64,000 nucleotides of DNA from Castor canadensis (GCF_047511655.1 NC_133397.1:47754001-47818000), one strand, 5' to 3'. Counted from the stretch's first letter, positions 1-11,919 are shown. Numbers and translations: made by a program. Notes: generated from the letters alone by a model not told the origin.

Positions 1-10
1 TTCCAAGCTT

Positions 11-56
<46 letters not shown>

Positions 57-226
57 TTCCTTCCTTTTTCTTGTTTTCTCTCTCTCCCACCCTCCCTGAG
101 AGAGGGGGCGCAGGGAAATCTTCCTTCCTTCCTTTCTTTTTCTTACTTTCTCTCTATCCATTGAGTGCCTGTTCAGGGCACTCCCTCCCTCCCTCCCTCC
201 CTTCCTTCCTTCCTTCCTTCCATCTT
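1..226. repeat. Polypyrimidine microsatellite (TC)n, (TTCC)n and (CCCT)n
   Basis: A long run of TC dinucleotides (about 15-52) passes into TTCC and then, after a short interruption, CCCT and CCTT tetranucleotide units up to 226. The plus strand is almost purely pyrimidine. The open frame across it is a low-complexity artefact. Confidence 0.95.
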
Positions 227-388
227 TTATTAACATGTATTAATTGCGCAAAATAATGGGCTTCATTATGACATTCTTGTGTAATGTAGTTTGATCAAAT
301 TCATCCCCCCCTTCCACAAATATCCTGTCTTGTCCCCATCTCCCCTCCCCAGGCCGTCTCCCTTCTATTTTCATGTATTTCTCTCCCC
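227..388 (-). mobile_element. L1 3' end, minus strand
   Basis: Read on the minus strand this resembles the 3' tail of the L1 at 50.7-51.57 kb: both share the block around 'gtcataatgaagcccatt' and the TTAATA-type terminus. It is probably the 3' tail of the L1 that resumes at 926, split by the SINEs at 389-925. Confidence 0.65.
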
Positions 389-560
389 AATACTGGGGAT
401 TGAACTCAGGGCCTCTTCCTTGTTCGGCAAGCACTCTACCACTTGAGCCACAACTCCAAGTCCTTTGGCTTTTGTTTTTCAGATAGGGCCTTGATGGAGA
501 TCCTTCTATCACCACCTCTGAAGTAGCTGGGATCACCAGTGTATACCACTACACTTGGCT
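389..560 (-). repeat. Composite ID/B1-like SINE, minus strand
   Basis: The tRNA-derived half (reverse of the 'gagttcaatccccagta' box B region) is followed by a diverged B1-like half ending near 560. It is inserted in the L1. Confidence 0.8.
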
Positions 561-562
561 TG

Positions 563-800
563 ATTTTTTTGTTTCTTTTTTGTTTGTTTGTTGTGGTATT
601 GGGGCTTAAACTCAGGGCCTCATGCTCGCTAGGCAGGTGCACTACCACTCATGCCATTCCGAAAGCCCTTTTCTGTGTTGGGTATTTTTCAAGATAGGGT
701 CTCACAAATTATTTGCCCAGGGTTGTATTTGAACCTATCCTCCTGATCTCTGCCTCCCGAATAGCTAGGATTACATGTGTGAGCCACTGGCGCCTGGTTT
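563..800 (-). repeat. Composite ID/B1-like SINE, minus strand
   Basis: A T-rich tail (565-595), the ID-like module (597-660), then the B1-like module with 'agatagggtctca' and 'gctaggattaca' (690-800). This is the full two-part SINE arrangement seen repeatedly in the window. Confidence 0.85.
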
Positions 801-925
801 ACCTGGCTTGTTTTTGAGATAGGGTCTCAATAATTTTTGCCTGGACTGGCCTTGGTTCTTGATCCTCTTACCTCCAACTTCCAAGTATTTGGAATTACAG
901 GCATGTGCCACCACACTCATCCCTT
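801..925 (-). repeat. B1-like SINE fragment, minus strand
   Basis: A second B1-like module, 'tgagatagggtctcaataa' through 'ggaattacaggcatgtgcc', directly abuts the previous SINE and lacks an ID half. Confidence 0.7.
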
Positions 926-2475
926 CTGTGTCTTTTTTTAAAAATGTAGATTCTGCACATAAGAGAAAACATTCTATTTGTCTTTCTGAGTCTGGCTTAT
1001 TTCACTTAACATGATGATCTCCAGTTGATACAATTTTTCCTCTAATTAACATTTCATTCTTCTTTATGGCTGAATAAAACTCCGCTGTGTATATGTATCA
1101 CATTTTCTTTATCCATTGATCTGTTCAGGGGACTAAGACTGATTCCATAGCCTGACTATAGTGAATAGAGCTGCAGTCACTATGTTCAGGCATCTCTAGT
1201 GTATGCCGACTTGGATTCCTTAGGGTACACTCAGGAGTGGTATAGCTGGAGCATATGGTAGTTCTAGTCTTAGTTTTAGGGGATTTTTTGGGGGGTGGGT
1301 GGTACTGGGATTTGAACTCAGGTCTTTTGAGCCATGTCTTCAACTCTATTTTTAGTTTTTGAGGAAACTCCATGCTGATTTCCACAGTGGCCAGCTGTGG
1401 TGACCAGCATTTGTTTTTTGTTTTCATGATAGCTGTTCTGACTGGATGAAATGGAATCTCAATGTGGTTTGGATTTGCATTTCCTTGGTGGCTAAGGATG
1501 CCGAACATTTTTTCACATATTTGTTGCCTATTTGTACTTCTTCTGAAAACTGTTCAATTAATTTTCTATTTGTTCATTGGATTATTTGTACTTTTGGTGT
1601 TTAATTTTTTTGAATTCTTTATATATTCTGGATAGTAATCCCCTGTCAGATGAATATCTGGCAAAAATTTTCTCCCAAACTGTCTGTTCATTCTGATAAT
1701 TGTTTCCTTTGCCATGCAGAAGTTTTTTTTAGTTTGATACAATCACATTTGTCGATTCTCAATATTATTTCCTGAATTATTAGAATCTATTCAGGAAAAG
1801 GTTGCTTACATGCATATCTTGAAGGAAATGTTTTCCTTAAGTTTTCCAGTAGTAGTTTCAAAATTTCAGAACTTACATCAAGATCTTTGGTCCATTTTGA
1901 ATTGATTTTTGTCCAGAGTAAAAGTTCTAGATCTAATCTTGCTCTTCTACATGTGGACATTCAATTTTCCCCCAAAACATTGTTAAAGAGGTGGTCTTTT
2001 CTCTACAATTGTTTTGGCACTGTGGTTAAGAATTGGATGGCTGTAGCTATGTGGGATTATTATTGGGTACTCTATTCTAATTCACTGGTCTGTGTGTCTG
2101 TTTTTGTGCCAGTACCATGTGTTTTTTGTTAATATGACACGGTGGTATAATTTGAAATCAGGTATTGTATTACTTCTAGCATTGCTCCTTTTGCTCAGGA
2201 TTGTGTGGCTATTTGGGGTCTTTTGTTCGTCTATAAGAATTTGAGGATTGTTTTTCTATTTCTGTGAAGAATATCATTGGAATTTTTATGGGGCTTGCAC
2301 TGAATATGTATATTGCTTTTGGTAATTAAGCCATTTTCATAATATTGATTCTGCTAATCCATGAACATGGGAAGTCTTTCTGTCTTCTAGTGTCTTTTCC
2401 AATTTTTCCTCAGAGCATTATCGTTGTAGAGGTCTTTCACCTTCTTGGTTACGTTTATTTTTATGGGTTTTGCTG
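926..2475 (-). mobile_element. L1 ORF2/3' region, minus strand, decayed
   Basis: The complement encodes fragments of the L1 ORF2 C-terminal region: the segment equivalent to 'AAIKKNE' near 1060 and the 'hand-drawn' L1 landmarks near 1440-1500 and 1680-1720. Stops and frameshifts are frequent, so it is inactive. A short ID-like SINE is nested at 1297-1350. With 227-388 it forms one 5'-truncated element. Confidence 0.85.
1297..1350 (-). repeat. ID-like SINE fragment nested in L1
   Basis: 'ggtggtactgggatttgaac' followed by 'ttttgagccat' is the reverse of the SINE 3' module. The centre is missing. Confidence 0.65.
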
Positions 2476-2957
2476 GTGGTGGTGCTGGTGGTAGTGGTTT
2501 TGTTTTGTTTGAAGCTAATGAAAATGGTGAGGTCCAATGCTTCCTAGCACTGGTAGTGTCCCAGGTCCAAAGGTCAGATGCAATCTCCAGTCTCATTCCA
2601 GCTCTTAGAGGCTGATGCCTACACAACAGATGTCCTTCCTAGCTTGGAGTATCCCCCACCTCTGAACACAGCACCAACCTACTGCACACAGACAATGAAG
2701 TAGACTTTACTTTCTGATGCAAAAGTGAAAATAAGATGTCATTGCCTTAAAGCAAGCAAATATGCAAAGACACTGTTTAAACAAAAGAAGAAAAGGCAGA
2801 GTTGCACAGGAGGTGGGAGTTCACACAGTTTGTAATCTTACTCTCCAGAGCCAGCCTGTGACTCTCAGCCCCCAAGCACAGGAGCTTTTCAGGGCTCAGA
2901 AAGCAGCTCACAAGCAACTCCTCCCAGCCTACCCATCGCTCCCATCCCTAGATCATT
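2476..2957. other. No gene recognised; GGT-rich patch
   Basis: Starts with an imperfect (TGG)n stretch at 2470-2505. The remainder resembles no family I can name. Short open frames on both strands have no protein-like features. Confidence 0.5.
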
Positions 2958-3240
2958 ATTGGTCTGCTTTCTGTTGTTATAGGATAGTTTGCATTTTTAG
3001 AATTTTATATAAGTAGAATCATATACTAATGTATTTTTTATTGCTTTAACTTGGGGTAGCTGTAAAATTCATTCATGTTGTTCCATGTATCAGTGATTCA
3101 TTCATTTTCATTGCTGAGTAGTAGTTTGTTATATTAATATACCACACTTGGTAGTTTCGTTCATTTGGTGATAGACACTGGGATTATTTCCATTTTGAAG
3201 CTACTACATGTAAACATGAGTATGTGTTTTTCTGGGTTGT
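2958..3240 (-). mobile_element. Ancient L1 fragment, minus strand
   Basis: AT-rich sequence with the old-L1 landmarks 'gttgttccatgtatcagtg' (about 3079) and 'ttcattgctgagtagtag' (3107). Highly diverged. Confidence 0.6.
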
Positions 3241-4439
3241 TTAATGCTTTAAAATGTGACTACTAGAAAATCTAAAATGTGGCTCACATATTTCTATTAG
3301 ACTGCACATTAGGTTCTTCTAGGCCCCCCATTAGGCTGTACCTGGCAGACCATTCACTTAATTGAGTTTAATTCAATAGACTGGTATGACAGACTAGATA
3401 CATAGCAGGAGAAAGGGGGTTGGTAATTGCTACAAAGGTGAAGGGTCCAGGAAGGGGAGAAATACTGGATGTTCTCCATTTCTGCTCTCCCCCCTCATAC
3501 ACACCAACCTTTACTAGGCACAGCCCAAGGAACTGGTGGTCTGGTAGAAGACACGGATGCTTAAAAAGTCCCCTATGATTCAGCAGGAGAAGCCAGGGAG
3601 AGAGAAGCACAAGGGCTCTGATGATGCAAAAGAGGAAGCACTCATCTCTGTTTGAGGAGTGGGAAGGTTTCCCCAGAGACATTACTTGCACTGGATTTGG
3701 GGGATGAGAATTCAGCAAGCCCAGGGGAGTGAGGACTCTGTGAGAGGAAGCACTGAAATGCAAGCAGACTTCAGGAGCTTGGAAGTGTGAGCAGAGAGGA
3801 GGGCCTGAAATGGGGTGGTGCCCAGCAGGCTGGAGAAGGGGACAGCTGAGATCTCACTAAGGGCTTTCCATGCCATGCCAAGGGAGAGGACATTGTCTGC
3901 TAAAAAGTGACACTGCAGAGCCAGGAAAGAGCCAAGCCAAAACTGCACTGTGGGAGAACACAGGAGGGATAAATAACTGGATGGTGGGAATGGACGGCAG
4001 GAACTAAAGTCTAGAGAGATTAGAAGCAGACTGGGCAAGAAATGGTGACTGGGTGGGAGGCATTTGGAAGAGCACCACCTGGATCACTCTTGGCCAGTAC
4101 TCCTCTTTAGACTCTGGCTATCAATTCCCCACAGGTGTTCCTCTCGCCCTGGCCAGACCACCTTCCTCACTGTTGGCACAGGAAACTTAAACTTTCCTAC
4201 AGCTCAGTTTCCCCTGTGGCTCCCCACCAGCTATACAATGAGATCTTACCTTCCTTACCTTGGCACCAAGCCCGGGGTAAACTGGGCCCACTGCAGGCCT
4301 GTGCAGCCTGATCCCTCCAGCCTAGTGCACTTCAGCAGGTCTCCTATCTCCCCCTTCCTTCCCACCCCACAACCCTCCACCACACACACAGAGCACAATA
4401 GTGCACAGAGTTCTCCTTCACTGTGTTCTCAACCTGTGT
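3241..4439. other. Unannotated intergenic DNA
   Basis: No repeat or exon recognised. Open frames up to 160 codons occur here (plus 4064-4546; minus 3368-3763 and 3712-4038). They overlap each other on opposite strands, lack conserved motifs, and their residue content follows local CT-rich bias, so I do not call them genes. Confidence 0.5.
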
Positions 4440-4665
4440 ACCTTGTCCCATGGCTTACCCTAGACCAGACACAAATCCTCCTCCCTTCCAGATCTGGCTT
4501 GATGGCTCCTTCCCCGGGAGCATTGTCTAAGGCCCTGGACCTATAAGCTCTTTTCCCTGAGGCTCAGCACACAGTGCTCATCACCCTTTATAACATCCTT
4601 CACCCATGAAACCATAACTGCTTGAGGGCAGGGTCTAAGACTTTGTTTTGGGAGGGTGCTGGAGA
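4440..4665 (+). repeat. L2-like 3' end
   Basis: The order of features fits an L2 3' end: 'ataagctcttttccctgag' near 4542, 'cagtgctcatcaccctttat', and 'gcttgagggcagggtctaag' near 4620. Diverged. Confidence 0.45.
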
Positions 4666-5225
4666 TAGAGATTTGAATAATTTGATGCTGGAAGTAATTG
4701 GTTTAGGTAAACTGAGATGAAGATAAAGGAACAGACTCAAGGAAGGACTTCTGATCCAACTCAGTGTGAGAAGAGGGTGGAAGTGATTTTTTTCCAGGTA
4801 GAATCATTACTGTAGTCTCCAATCCCAAAGTCCTGAGGAAAGCTTATTTTGTCAAAGGAGGAAAAAGTTATATGGAGATAAGAAAAATACAGGAGGCGAT
4901 CTCTGCCCTTAATATGTTCATAATGGAGATGAAGCAGTCAGAACAAGTGTGCATAAAAGGATATTAAAGCTTTTACAAGGAAGAACAAATAAATGTGACC
5001 TAGAGGGCAAATTTGCATGTAATTAACCAACAAGTATTTATTGTGTTCTTACAGTGTGGTTCTGAAGCCCTAACAGATGTCACACACAAACCTCAAGTCT
5101 CCTGTCTTTGTCTTTAGGTGATAACACTCTTACCAGGGAAGCAAGATCCATGCGCATGAAGACATTCAGTAATAAATTAAACCCTAGGTGGAGAGGACCA
5201 GGTGATAAATATCAGAGGCTTCTGG
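4666..5225. other. Unannotated intergenic DNA
   Basis: No recognisable repeat, exon or regulatory signature. Confidence 0.5.
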
Positions 5226-5368
5226 AACAGGGTTCCTTAAAGTTCACTCTGTTCAGGAAATACTCAGGAGTTTGGTTCAAATGCAGATTTTGACTCAGTA
5301 GCTCTGGGGTGGAGCTCAAGATCCTGCAATTCTCACGTTTCCAAAGGAAGCTGAGGGTGCTGGTCTGA
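5226..5368 (+). repeat. MER5A-like DNA transposon remnant
   Basis: 'tcaaatgcagattttgactc' and the following 'agtagctctggggtgga' are typical of the MER5A (hAT-Charlie, non-autonomous) core. Both ends are decayed. Confidence 0.5.
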
Positions 5369-6862
5369 GACCCTATTTTGAGAAGCAAGAGCCTTAGAGA
5401 ACAACATGATCTAGAGCTTTCAGGGAAGACTCTGAGACTTGAAGTCAAAGTGGACTAGATGAGGCAGGAAGAAGCCTTCCAGGTAGAGTCATAGCCTGAG
5501 CAGTCATGGAGCAGAATTAAGCTCACAGGTGGGAAAAACCATTGGGATAAGAAGTAGATATACTGAACTGAGACGTTCAATAGAGAATTCTCAGCAAGAA
5601 CTAAAATAGGTCTAAATATGGAGTTTTAAATGCTGCTCTGAGGAGATTTGACTTGCTTTAAAAGGAATAGTAACTAGGATTGGTTCTTGGGTCATATTCT
5701 GTTGACATGTCTGGGAAAAGTAGAGAAAAAGGAATGTACATCCATGCAGACGATAAGGTGAAATGGAGTGCAACTTCCTTCACTTCTTACCTTAACAGAT
5801 GCAATTCAGCTCTTGAGACTACGTGCCCATCCCATATCCTCCATGCCCTCACCTCAGTTCCAGGCCCTTCTCTCCATGACCTTGGCTCTAGAAACCTTTA
5901 AAGAGGAGAGCTAAATCTCAGATGATCCAGCAACTGAGCAACAAAACCTTCTCTGGTTCTGTGGAGTCTTTCTTTCTCTCCATAGATCTATAAACAATTC
6001 AACAGCACATGATAAAATTGGAGGGAGGGGAGACCCACATTAATTTCCTCGAGGCAAATGATAAGCTGGCAGATTTGGCCCCATGGAAGGAGATAAAAGC
6101 TCCAAACATAACTGAATGACTCTTGGGATCCGAGCCTGGTACGAATGCAAATTAAAATAAAAACTATATAAACAGCAGCACAATCGCACTATTCAGGGCT
6201 GCTTCATTAGCAGCCAACTCTCCAGTGCCACTGCTCCCAAAGACAACTTCCCTTTCTTCTCCCTTCTAACTAATTTCCAAGCTGATCAACAAAAGGATGC
6301 TAAGGACAAAAGCAGTTCTAATTGATGAGGCTCTGGGGAGAGGGTTGTTAGGGAGATTCATTTTATGTGTGCAAATCAAAAAGCAAATGTGGTGTGTCAG
6401 ACCAGCTGAGGACAGGTCTCCTGCTGAGATGCCAAGTTCTCCCCTCAAAGCTCATGAGGACTGGCTGGGCTAATACCCAACCGGTTACATCCACCAGCCC
6501 AGGCCTCCCAGTGTCTGTGAAAGCCCACTTCCCAAAATGCTGCCTTATTCAATGTGAGGCCCACAATGCAATGATGCACCACTGTAGAGTACCATAAAGA
6601 GTACCAGCCTCTACCCTTTACTGCAGAGAACAGAGTTCATTTATTGTGTTATCATGCCACATCATTATGCTGGGGTGAGAAGACACAGTTTTCCGAGAAT
6701 CTACCTCTTATTGAGTCTTCAGGCTCCAGGAGGGAACCTTTGCCACAGACCACAGATTTCCTCATTTTCTTACCATTTGGTTGGATTTCCTAAGTCACCT
6801 ATACTTTCCTCTCCAGGAGCTCCTTCAAATGTCAGCTCTCTCACTGTTTCTTTTATAACTGT
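5369..6862. other. Unannotated intergenic DNA with a possible conserved patch
   Basis: No repeats recognised. The part at 6140-6240 is compact and includes ATGCAAAT (6144-6151, the POU octamer), an A-rich block with TATATAAA, and 'gctgcttcattagcagc', a short inverted repeat near 6199-6215. No gene is apparent. Confidence 0.45.
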
Positions 6863-7171
6863 TAGGAAAAATGCTGCTCACAAGAAAAGTCTCACGTCCA
6901 TAGAGCAAAGTCTAATGGCAGGCCCAAACTGCCAGGCTGGCTGGGGGAAAGATGGCACAGCAGTGAATCTGGGCCAGGCGTGGCTTTTATAGAAGGGGAC
7001 AAGTAAGGAAGTTAGCACATGCGCAGTAGTCTCTGATAGGGGTGGGGCTGTCTTAGAGCGTGGGAATTTGTTTAAGGACGGGGCTGTCCTTGGAAGTTTC
7101 TCAAGTGAGGTCTGAGGACAAAATGGCTGCCGATTTACAAATAGTGACATTATTGTTCTATCAATAACAGG
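6863..7171 (-). mobile_element. Solo LTR-like element, minus strand
   Basis: On the minus strand the block begins TGTTATTG and ends CCTAACA, as an LTR should (TG...CA). It has a TATA box (TATAAAAG, about 6984-6991 in window coordinates) placed after a GC-box-like region, 'ccacccc' near 7040, and a pyrimidine-rich stretch downstream. I see no internal retroviral sequence next to it and no clear target-site duplication. Family unknown. Confidence 0.5.
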
Positions 7172-7269
7172 TTCTTAGAAACTGCTTTGATAAAAAGCAC
7201 TGACTCCTCACTTGGGCCGACAAGGTAACTAAAAGCAGAATAAAAGCCTGGCATGAGTAACTGAGGTAT

Positions 7270-7670
7270 TAGCTTTTACAATGTCCTGTTCCAGACTCCC
7301 CAAAAGGTGCGTAACTGTAACTAGTCATTGTCCTAAACCTGCAGTCACCTTGGATTCCAGGAACAGCAGAGATTTGCAGACAGATCATCCCATGATTAGA
7401 TAACCCCCAGGGAGTGATGGTCTCATGGAACCAGATTGTCTCTTCAAGTAAGGACTTCTTCAAACCACCTTCCAGAACCAAAACTCAGATCATGATCAGC
7501 CAGACCACACACTGACCAAGACTGCCTAATTAGGCATATTTCTTATCTCTTTCCCCAGTTCTTCCTCTATTTAAACCTAAAGCTCATGTCAGTATCCCAA
7601 AGAGGGGCTTAATCTCATTCATCTTCCCAACATAGCTATGTTGACTAAAACCCCTTCCTGCCTTTGCACC
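7270..7670 (+). mobile_element. Possible second LTR fragment
   Basis: 'tcttcctctatttaaaccta' (7560) gives a TATA-like TATTTAAAC after a 'ttaggcatatttcttatct' segment, an arrangement reminiscent of ERV LTRs. The ends are not defined and the family is not recognised. Confidence 0.3.
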
Positions 7671-8867
7671 ATTACTTCCTCTTGATTTCTTTGGGGTGGG
7701 TGGACAAGTCTGGCCTAGGATTCCAGTTACTTTCGAAGTTACACTTTCACCCACATGCCCTGCTCTGCAGCCAGGAGAATTCTTGCATTATTTCAGGTTC
7801 CTTCATACTCATTCCCCATTGCTCACTCCTCCCCATGCCTGGAATTCTCTACTATTTCCCCACTGTCCATCTATACCCCCTAAACCTCATGAGCCTCCAC
7901 TTTCTCTCTTTAAAGTGGGGTAAGAAGCCCTGGTCTACTCATCTTACTGGCTCTTTGGAGACTCACATGAAATCAGAGACATGAAAGCAACTATAAATGG
8001 CATAAATGTATTAACAGAGATGTCTTCACTAAGACTACTGCACTGAACCATGTAGTGACTGCCAAAAAATTTCCCTCTTTATTGTTACATAGGACAATTT
8101 TTCAACCAATAAAAGAAATTGAGATTCTTGCATATCAACACCAACATGAACTTCCACTATTTTAAAATTATGGAAGCCAAAACAGCCCAAGCAAGCCATG
8201 CCCCACCTTTGCCCTTGGTGGTTCCCCCAAATATCTCCCCTGCACATGCCTGCTGGTCATGCTCCGCTTCACCCAGTTTATGTTTGCAGCCACACTTCTC
8301 TGATTCCAGGTGAAATGACCGGAGCCTGGAGCGGGAAAACCAAAGACAGCAGTGTAGGTAGGAGGATTTCTTTTCTCTAATTTTGAATGTTGCTTTGCTT
8401 TGCCCCTTTGGAGAGGATTTCATCACTGAGAAAATGGACAGTTTGTAGTCTAACTGGCAGCTTCTGCTGTGGACAGGAATGCTGCTTTTTTTTTCTGCTT
8501 ATGTGCTAAGCAGCAAAGGGGGCCTAGGGAGAAGAAAGATACAGGAAACTCCTATGATCCTGCTGGAATGATTGCTCTTTTTGCTCTCTCCACCTAGCAC
8601 AGTGATCCCTGAGCTGTTGTTCTCTTCTTTTTCAGCTGATAAGAATGAGAGTGGTGTTATCTGTATCTGCCATGATCAGCCTCTTGCTTTAGGGGAAAAT
8701 AACCCCTAGGCTGGTGGTTAACAACACATGACCCAGAACTATTTTCCTCAACAATTCCAAGCCCTGGCTGCTGTCAGCCTAGACAATGCTGTTGAAAAGA
8801 TAATATGTGGGTTTATATGCTCATCTCAAAGGTCTTTTCCAAATTACACTTATATTACCAGTGTATC
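7671..8867. other. Unannotated intergenic DNA
   Basis: Overlapping short open frames on both strands around 8035-8426 mirror each other and have no protein-family features. No repeats recognised. Confidence 0.5.
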
Positions 8868-9400
8868 AATTTCCTAGGCTGCTATACTAATTATCACAAA
8901 CTGGGTGGTTTAAAACAATGGAAACTTACACTGTCTTACTTAATGGAGGCCAGAACTGCTAAGTCAAGATGTTGTCAGGGTTGATTCTTTCCTAGACTCT
9001 GAGGCACAACCTATTTTCTACCTCTTTTCTAGTTTCTAGCAGAGAAGATGACTGCTGGCAAATTTTGGCATTCCTTGGATGATGGCTTACTGCAATTTCT
9101 GCTTCCATTTACATAGCCTAGTCTGTCCTCCATGTCTGTGTGTCTTTTCTTTCCTTTTTTTTTTTTTTTGGTGCTGGGCATTGAACACAGGGCCTGGTAC
9201 ATGACAAGTACACTGGGCTATCCTCCCAAGCCCTCTTCCCTTCTTCTTAGAAGCATATTTGCCATTGGATCTAGGATTCACTCTCAAGATCCTTACATCT
9301 GCAAAGACCTTTCCCCCTCCCTGCAAATAAGCTCACCTTCATAGGTTGTTTTGGGCTGCCACTATTCAATCCACTATACTACCCAAAAGAGGAAGGGAGA
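8868..9400 (-). mobile_element. MLT1-type MaLR LTR, minus strand
   Basis: Begins 'gtatcaatttcctaggctgc' and continues 'tatcacaaactgggtggttt', the reverse complement of an MLT1 3' end. 'ccttacatctgcaaagacct' near 9290 marks the other part. A SINE interrupts it at 9155-9236. Confidence 0.85.
9155..9236 (-). repeat. ID-like SINE nested in MLT1
   Basis: Starts with a 14-T tail, then the reversed SINE body 'ggtgctgggcattgaacaca' through 'cccaagccc'. Confidence 0.85.
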
Positions 9401-10099
9401 AGATGAGACAGTCATACTGAGCCTCAATTCAAGTCTATAATAATTCATGGGACAAGGTAGAGACTGGAGTTATTTGGGCAAATTATAGTAGCAAGGACTA
9501 TAGGAGCTGAATGGAGCTTCAACATGGCTATAGTAGAAAAGGGGCACAGCTTGAGATCTGCCCTCCACTGAGACTCACTGAGGACACCTGGGGGCTGTAT
9601 TAACAAAGTTAAAGGAAATAGCTATGTCATCAATATCTCTCCTTGTTACCCACTCCAATTTTCCTTCATCCCACTTACTCCTGTTGGGTGACCTGGGGAT
9701 AGCCCAGAGCATTTTGCCCTCCTGGGGGAGTAAAAAAGGCAGCAGCCTGGGCTGAACTGGATTTTATCCCAATGGCCTTTCTGTGTGGTGCTTTGACTGC
9801 CTACTTTGCAAAGGTCAGCCAACTTTGTCCACTCTGAGACTACTCAAGTAATTGTACTTCCTCAACTGGCATGTTAATACAGGATTCAGCAGCTTTCTTC
9901 TACTGCTGTTAATGTTTACAAAATGAAGACAGAAGAGGAAAAGTCTATACTTAATTAACAAAATCCAACTGAAGAATCATTAAAAGGCCCAAACAGGTAG
10001 AAAAAGTTTTTAGTTATTCTCTCCAAAAAAGAGGAGGAAAAAAATGTACTGAATGAATGACTACTACCAAGTTTCAAATTAAATGTTTCTTAATTATTT
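9401..10099. other. Unannotated intergenic DNA
   Basis: No gene, RNA or repeat family recognised. Confidence 0.5.
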
Positions 10100-10320
10100 A
10101 ATTTAATTTTTTAAAGACAGCTCTTTGCTATATAACTCAGATTGGCCTCAAACTTGCCATCCTCCTGTCTCGGTCTCCCAAGTGCTGGGATTGGGGCTGG
10201 CGGAGTGGCTCAAGTGGTACAGTGCCTACCTAGTAAGTGTGAGGCCCTGAGTTCAAACCTCAGTACCACCAAAAAAAAAAAAAAAAAAGTCCAAGTGCTG
10301 GAATTACATCATGTTTACAT
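10100..10320 (-). repeat. B1-like SINE split by an ID-like SINE
   Basis: The minus-strand B1-like unit runs 'agacagctctttgctatata' to 'cccaagtgctgggatt' (10110-10192) and resumes 'ccaagtgctggaattac' from 10291. Everything between is a younger SINE. Confidence 0.85.
10193..10290 (+). repeat. ID-like SINE with clear target-site duplication
   Basis: Complete monomer from 'ggggctggcggagtggctc' to an 18-A tail, flanked by ccaagtgctgggatt (10178-10192) and ccaagtgctggaatt (10291-10305), a 15-bp duplication with one mismatch. Confidence 0.95.
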
Positions 10321-10635
10321 CATCAGTTCTTAATGTCACTTCCCTCCAAGAAATGTTTCCCTCCTCCCGAGCCTATCGCTTAGTCCACAGACCAGTCTTT
10401 AGCCTTATGTGCCACAATTCAAATTCACATACTCTAAATCTAAAGTTGCTATGTTCAGTACAGTAGTCACTATTTAAATTCAAATAATTACATCCAGACC
10501 TTTGCAAAAAGAACCTTGCTTTAGGTTGCTTGGAGCTCTTATCTTTATACCAAGATGTCTCAAAAGGCCCATCTGGATTGCTTTGTAAAGAAGGCAAAGA
10601 CCCTAACAGAAAGTCCATGTGCTCAGAGCATCAGA
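10321..10635. other. Unannotated intergenic DNA
   Basis: No recognised content. An 81-codon minus-strand open frame at 10373-10618 has no family features. Confidence 0.5.
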
Positions 10636-10830
10636 GCACACTAATTAGCACCTACTGTGAGCCATGCTCTGTATTGAAATATCATTGCATTTAGCCCTTA
10701 CATCAATTTTATAAGGTAGGAATCATCATTCTCAGTTTATAGATGAGAAAACACAGACTCCAAGATGTAAAGTCAAATGCTGATGTTCAAATTCATATTT
10801 GAACTTTGACCTCCCTGTTGACTTTATCAT
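10636..10830 (+). repeat. MIR
   Basis: MIR core order is visible: 'agcacctactgtgagccatg', 'tttataaggtaggaatcatc', 'gtttatagatgagaaaacac'. Confidence 0.85.
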
Positions 10831-11919
10831 TGTATCCAACTTTCTACACTGTCTGCTACTTAACCATTTCTAAAATTAATAGAACAGAAAGATTCCACCA
10901 CTTTGAATAAATAAAGGAACTATATCAACTGAATCCATTCTGCACATCGGACACTATTAGGCCATCCCTGTAGCCCAAAGTCACTGTGTTAATTGCTGCA
11001 AGTTTGGAGATTGGGCAGTTACTGTTGGGTTCCTTTTTGAATTCTTGCATTTGTGGGCTGCAGTAAGAGTGTGGGGTGAGCAAGGGAATCATTCAGAGAG
11101 AAGTTTGCCTCATTACAAGACCCTCAAAGACCTAGTGGCTTCCTCCCAGTCTATTACTACCCCAACAATCACATTCCAAACATTCATGTTCCTCATCCAG
11201 AGGAGGGAACATGAAAACCACATCAACAGAAGACACTTAAATGACCAGGATATGTTTAGTTCAAAGGAGACCGGAAGGATGCATGCTATTTGGCCATTAT
11301 TTCTTCTTTATGATTTTATTAGCATAGAATAGTTGTGCAGGCATTATTTCTTCAAGAAGCCTGCCATATCAAGAAGGGAACAGAGCTGAGAATGAAGACC
11401 AATAGTTGGAAGCAAAATAGAATCCAATTTGGGCCCAAAAGTTGATAGAATATTTCAACAAGTAGGAATGTCAAACAATGGAATGAGCTGTTGATTTGAT
11501 GATGAACCCATGTAACTCTAGAATATCCAAGCAAGAGCTTGATGACATTTGTCTGGGATACTGTGACCTGAGTGTCTAAAAAGTGTGAAAGGCCAGACTA
11601 CCTCAACTCTACAGTCCCCTCCAATCCCAAGATCCCATGATTCTGTAAACAAGAGATTAGCCCGAAGACCACACTGGGAAAAATCAGTGTCTTGAATCAT
11701 ATTTGCTCTTCCCAAATCTTTATGTATCATGATCACATCTTAACAAATATAACTAACATCATAACTAAAGCCAGTGCCTGTTTTCAACCAAACTCCAGTC
11801 TCCTAGGATCACAATCTAGGAGTAATCCAAGTATTTTTGACATAAAAAGAATGATTTTGCAGTTTCCCAAATGAAACAGTAAGGTTTTGGGCTTTGAAGT
11901 AGGCCATAGGGGAGTGAAT
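10831..11919. other. Unannotated intergenic DNA
   Basis: No gene or repeat recognised; open frames reach 95 codons without motifs. Confidence 0.5.

Noticed and set aside
3368-4038. Two overlapping minus-strand open frames of 131 and 108 codons
   Set aside because: They overlap in different phases, look like translated CT/GA-rich noncoding DNA and have no motif.
4064-4546. 160-codon plus-strand open frame, the second longest in the window
   Set aside because: Rich in Ser/Pro/Leu from CT-rich sequence, no domain, overlaps an L2-like repeat at its end and has no splice or promoter context.
10142-10333. Recurrent short peptides with 'GVAQVV..LPSK' and similar (also 15318, 19826, 44165, 52639, 58678)
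   Set aside because: All are translations of the ID-like SINE, not a gene family.
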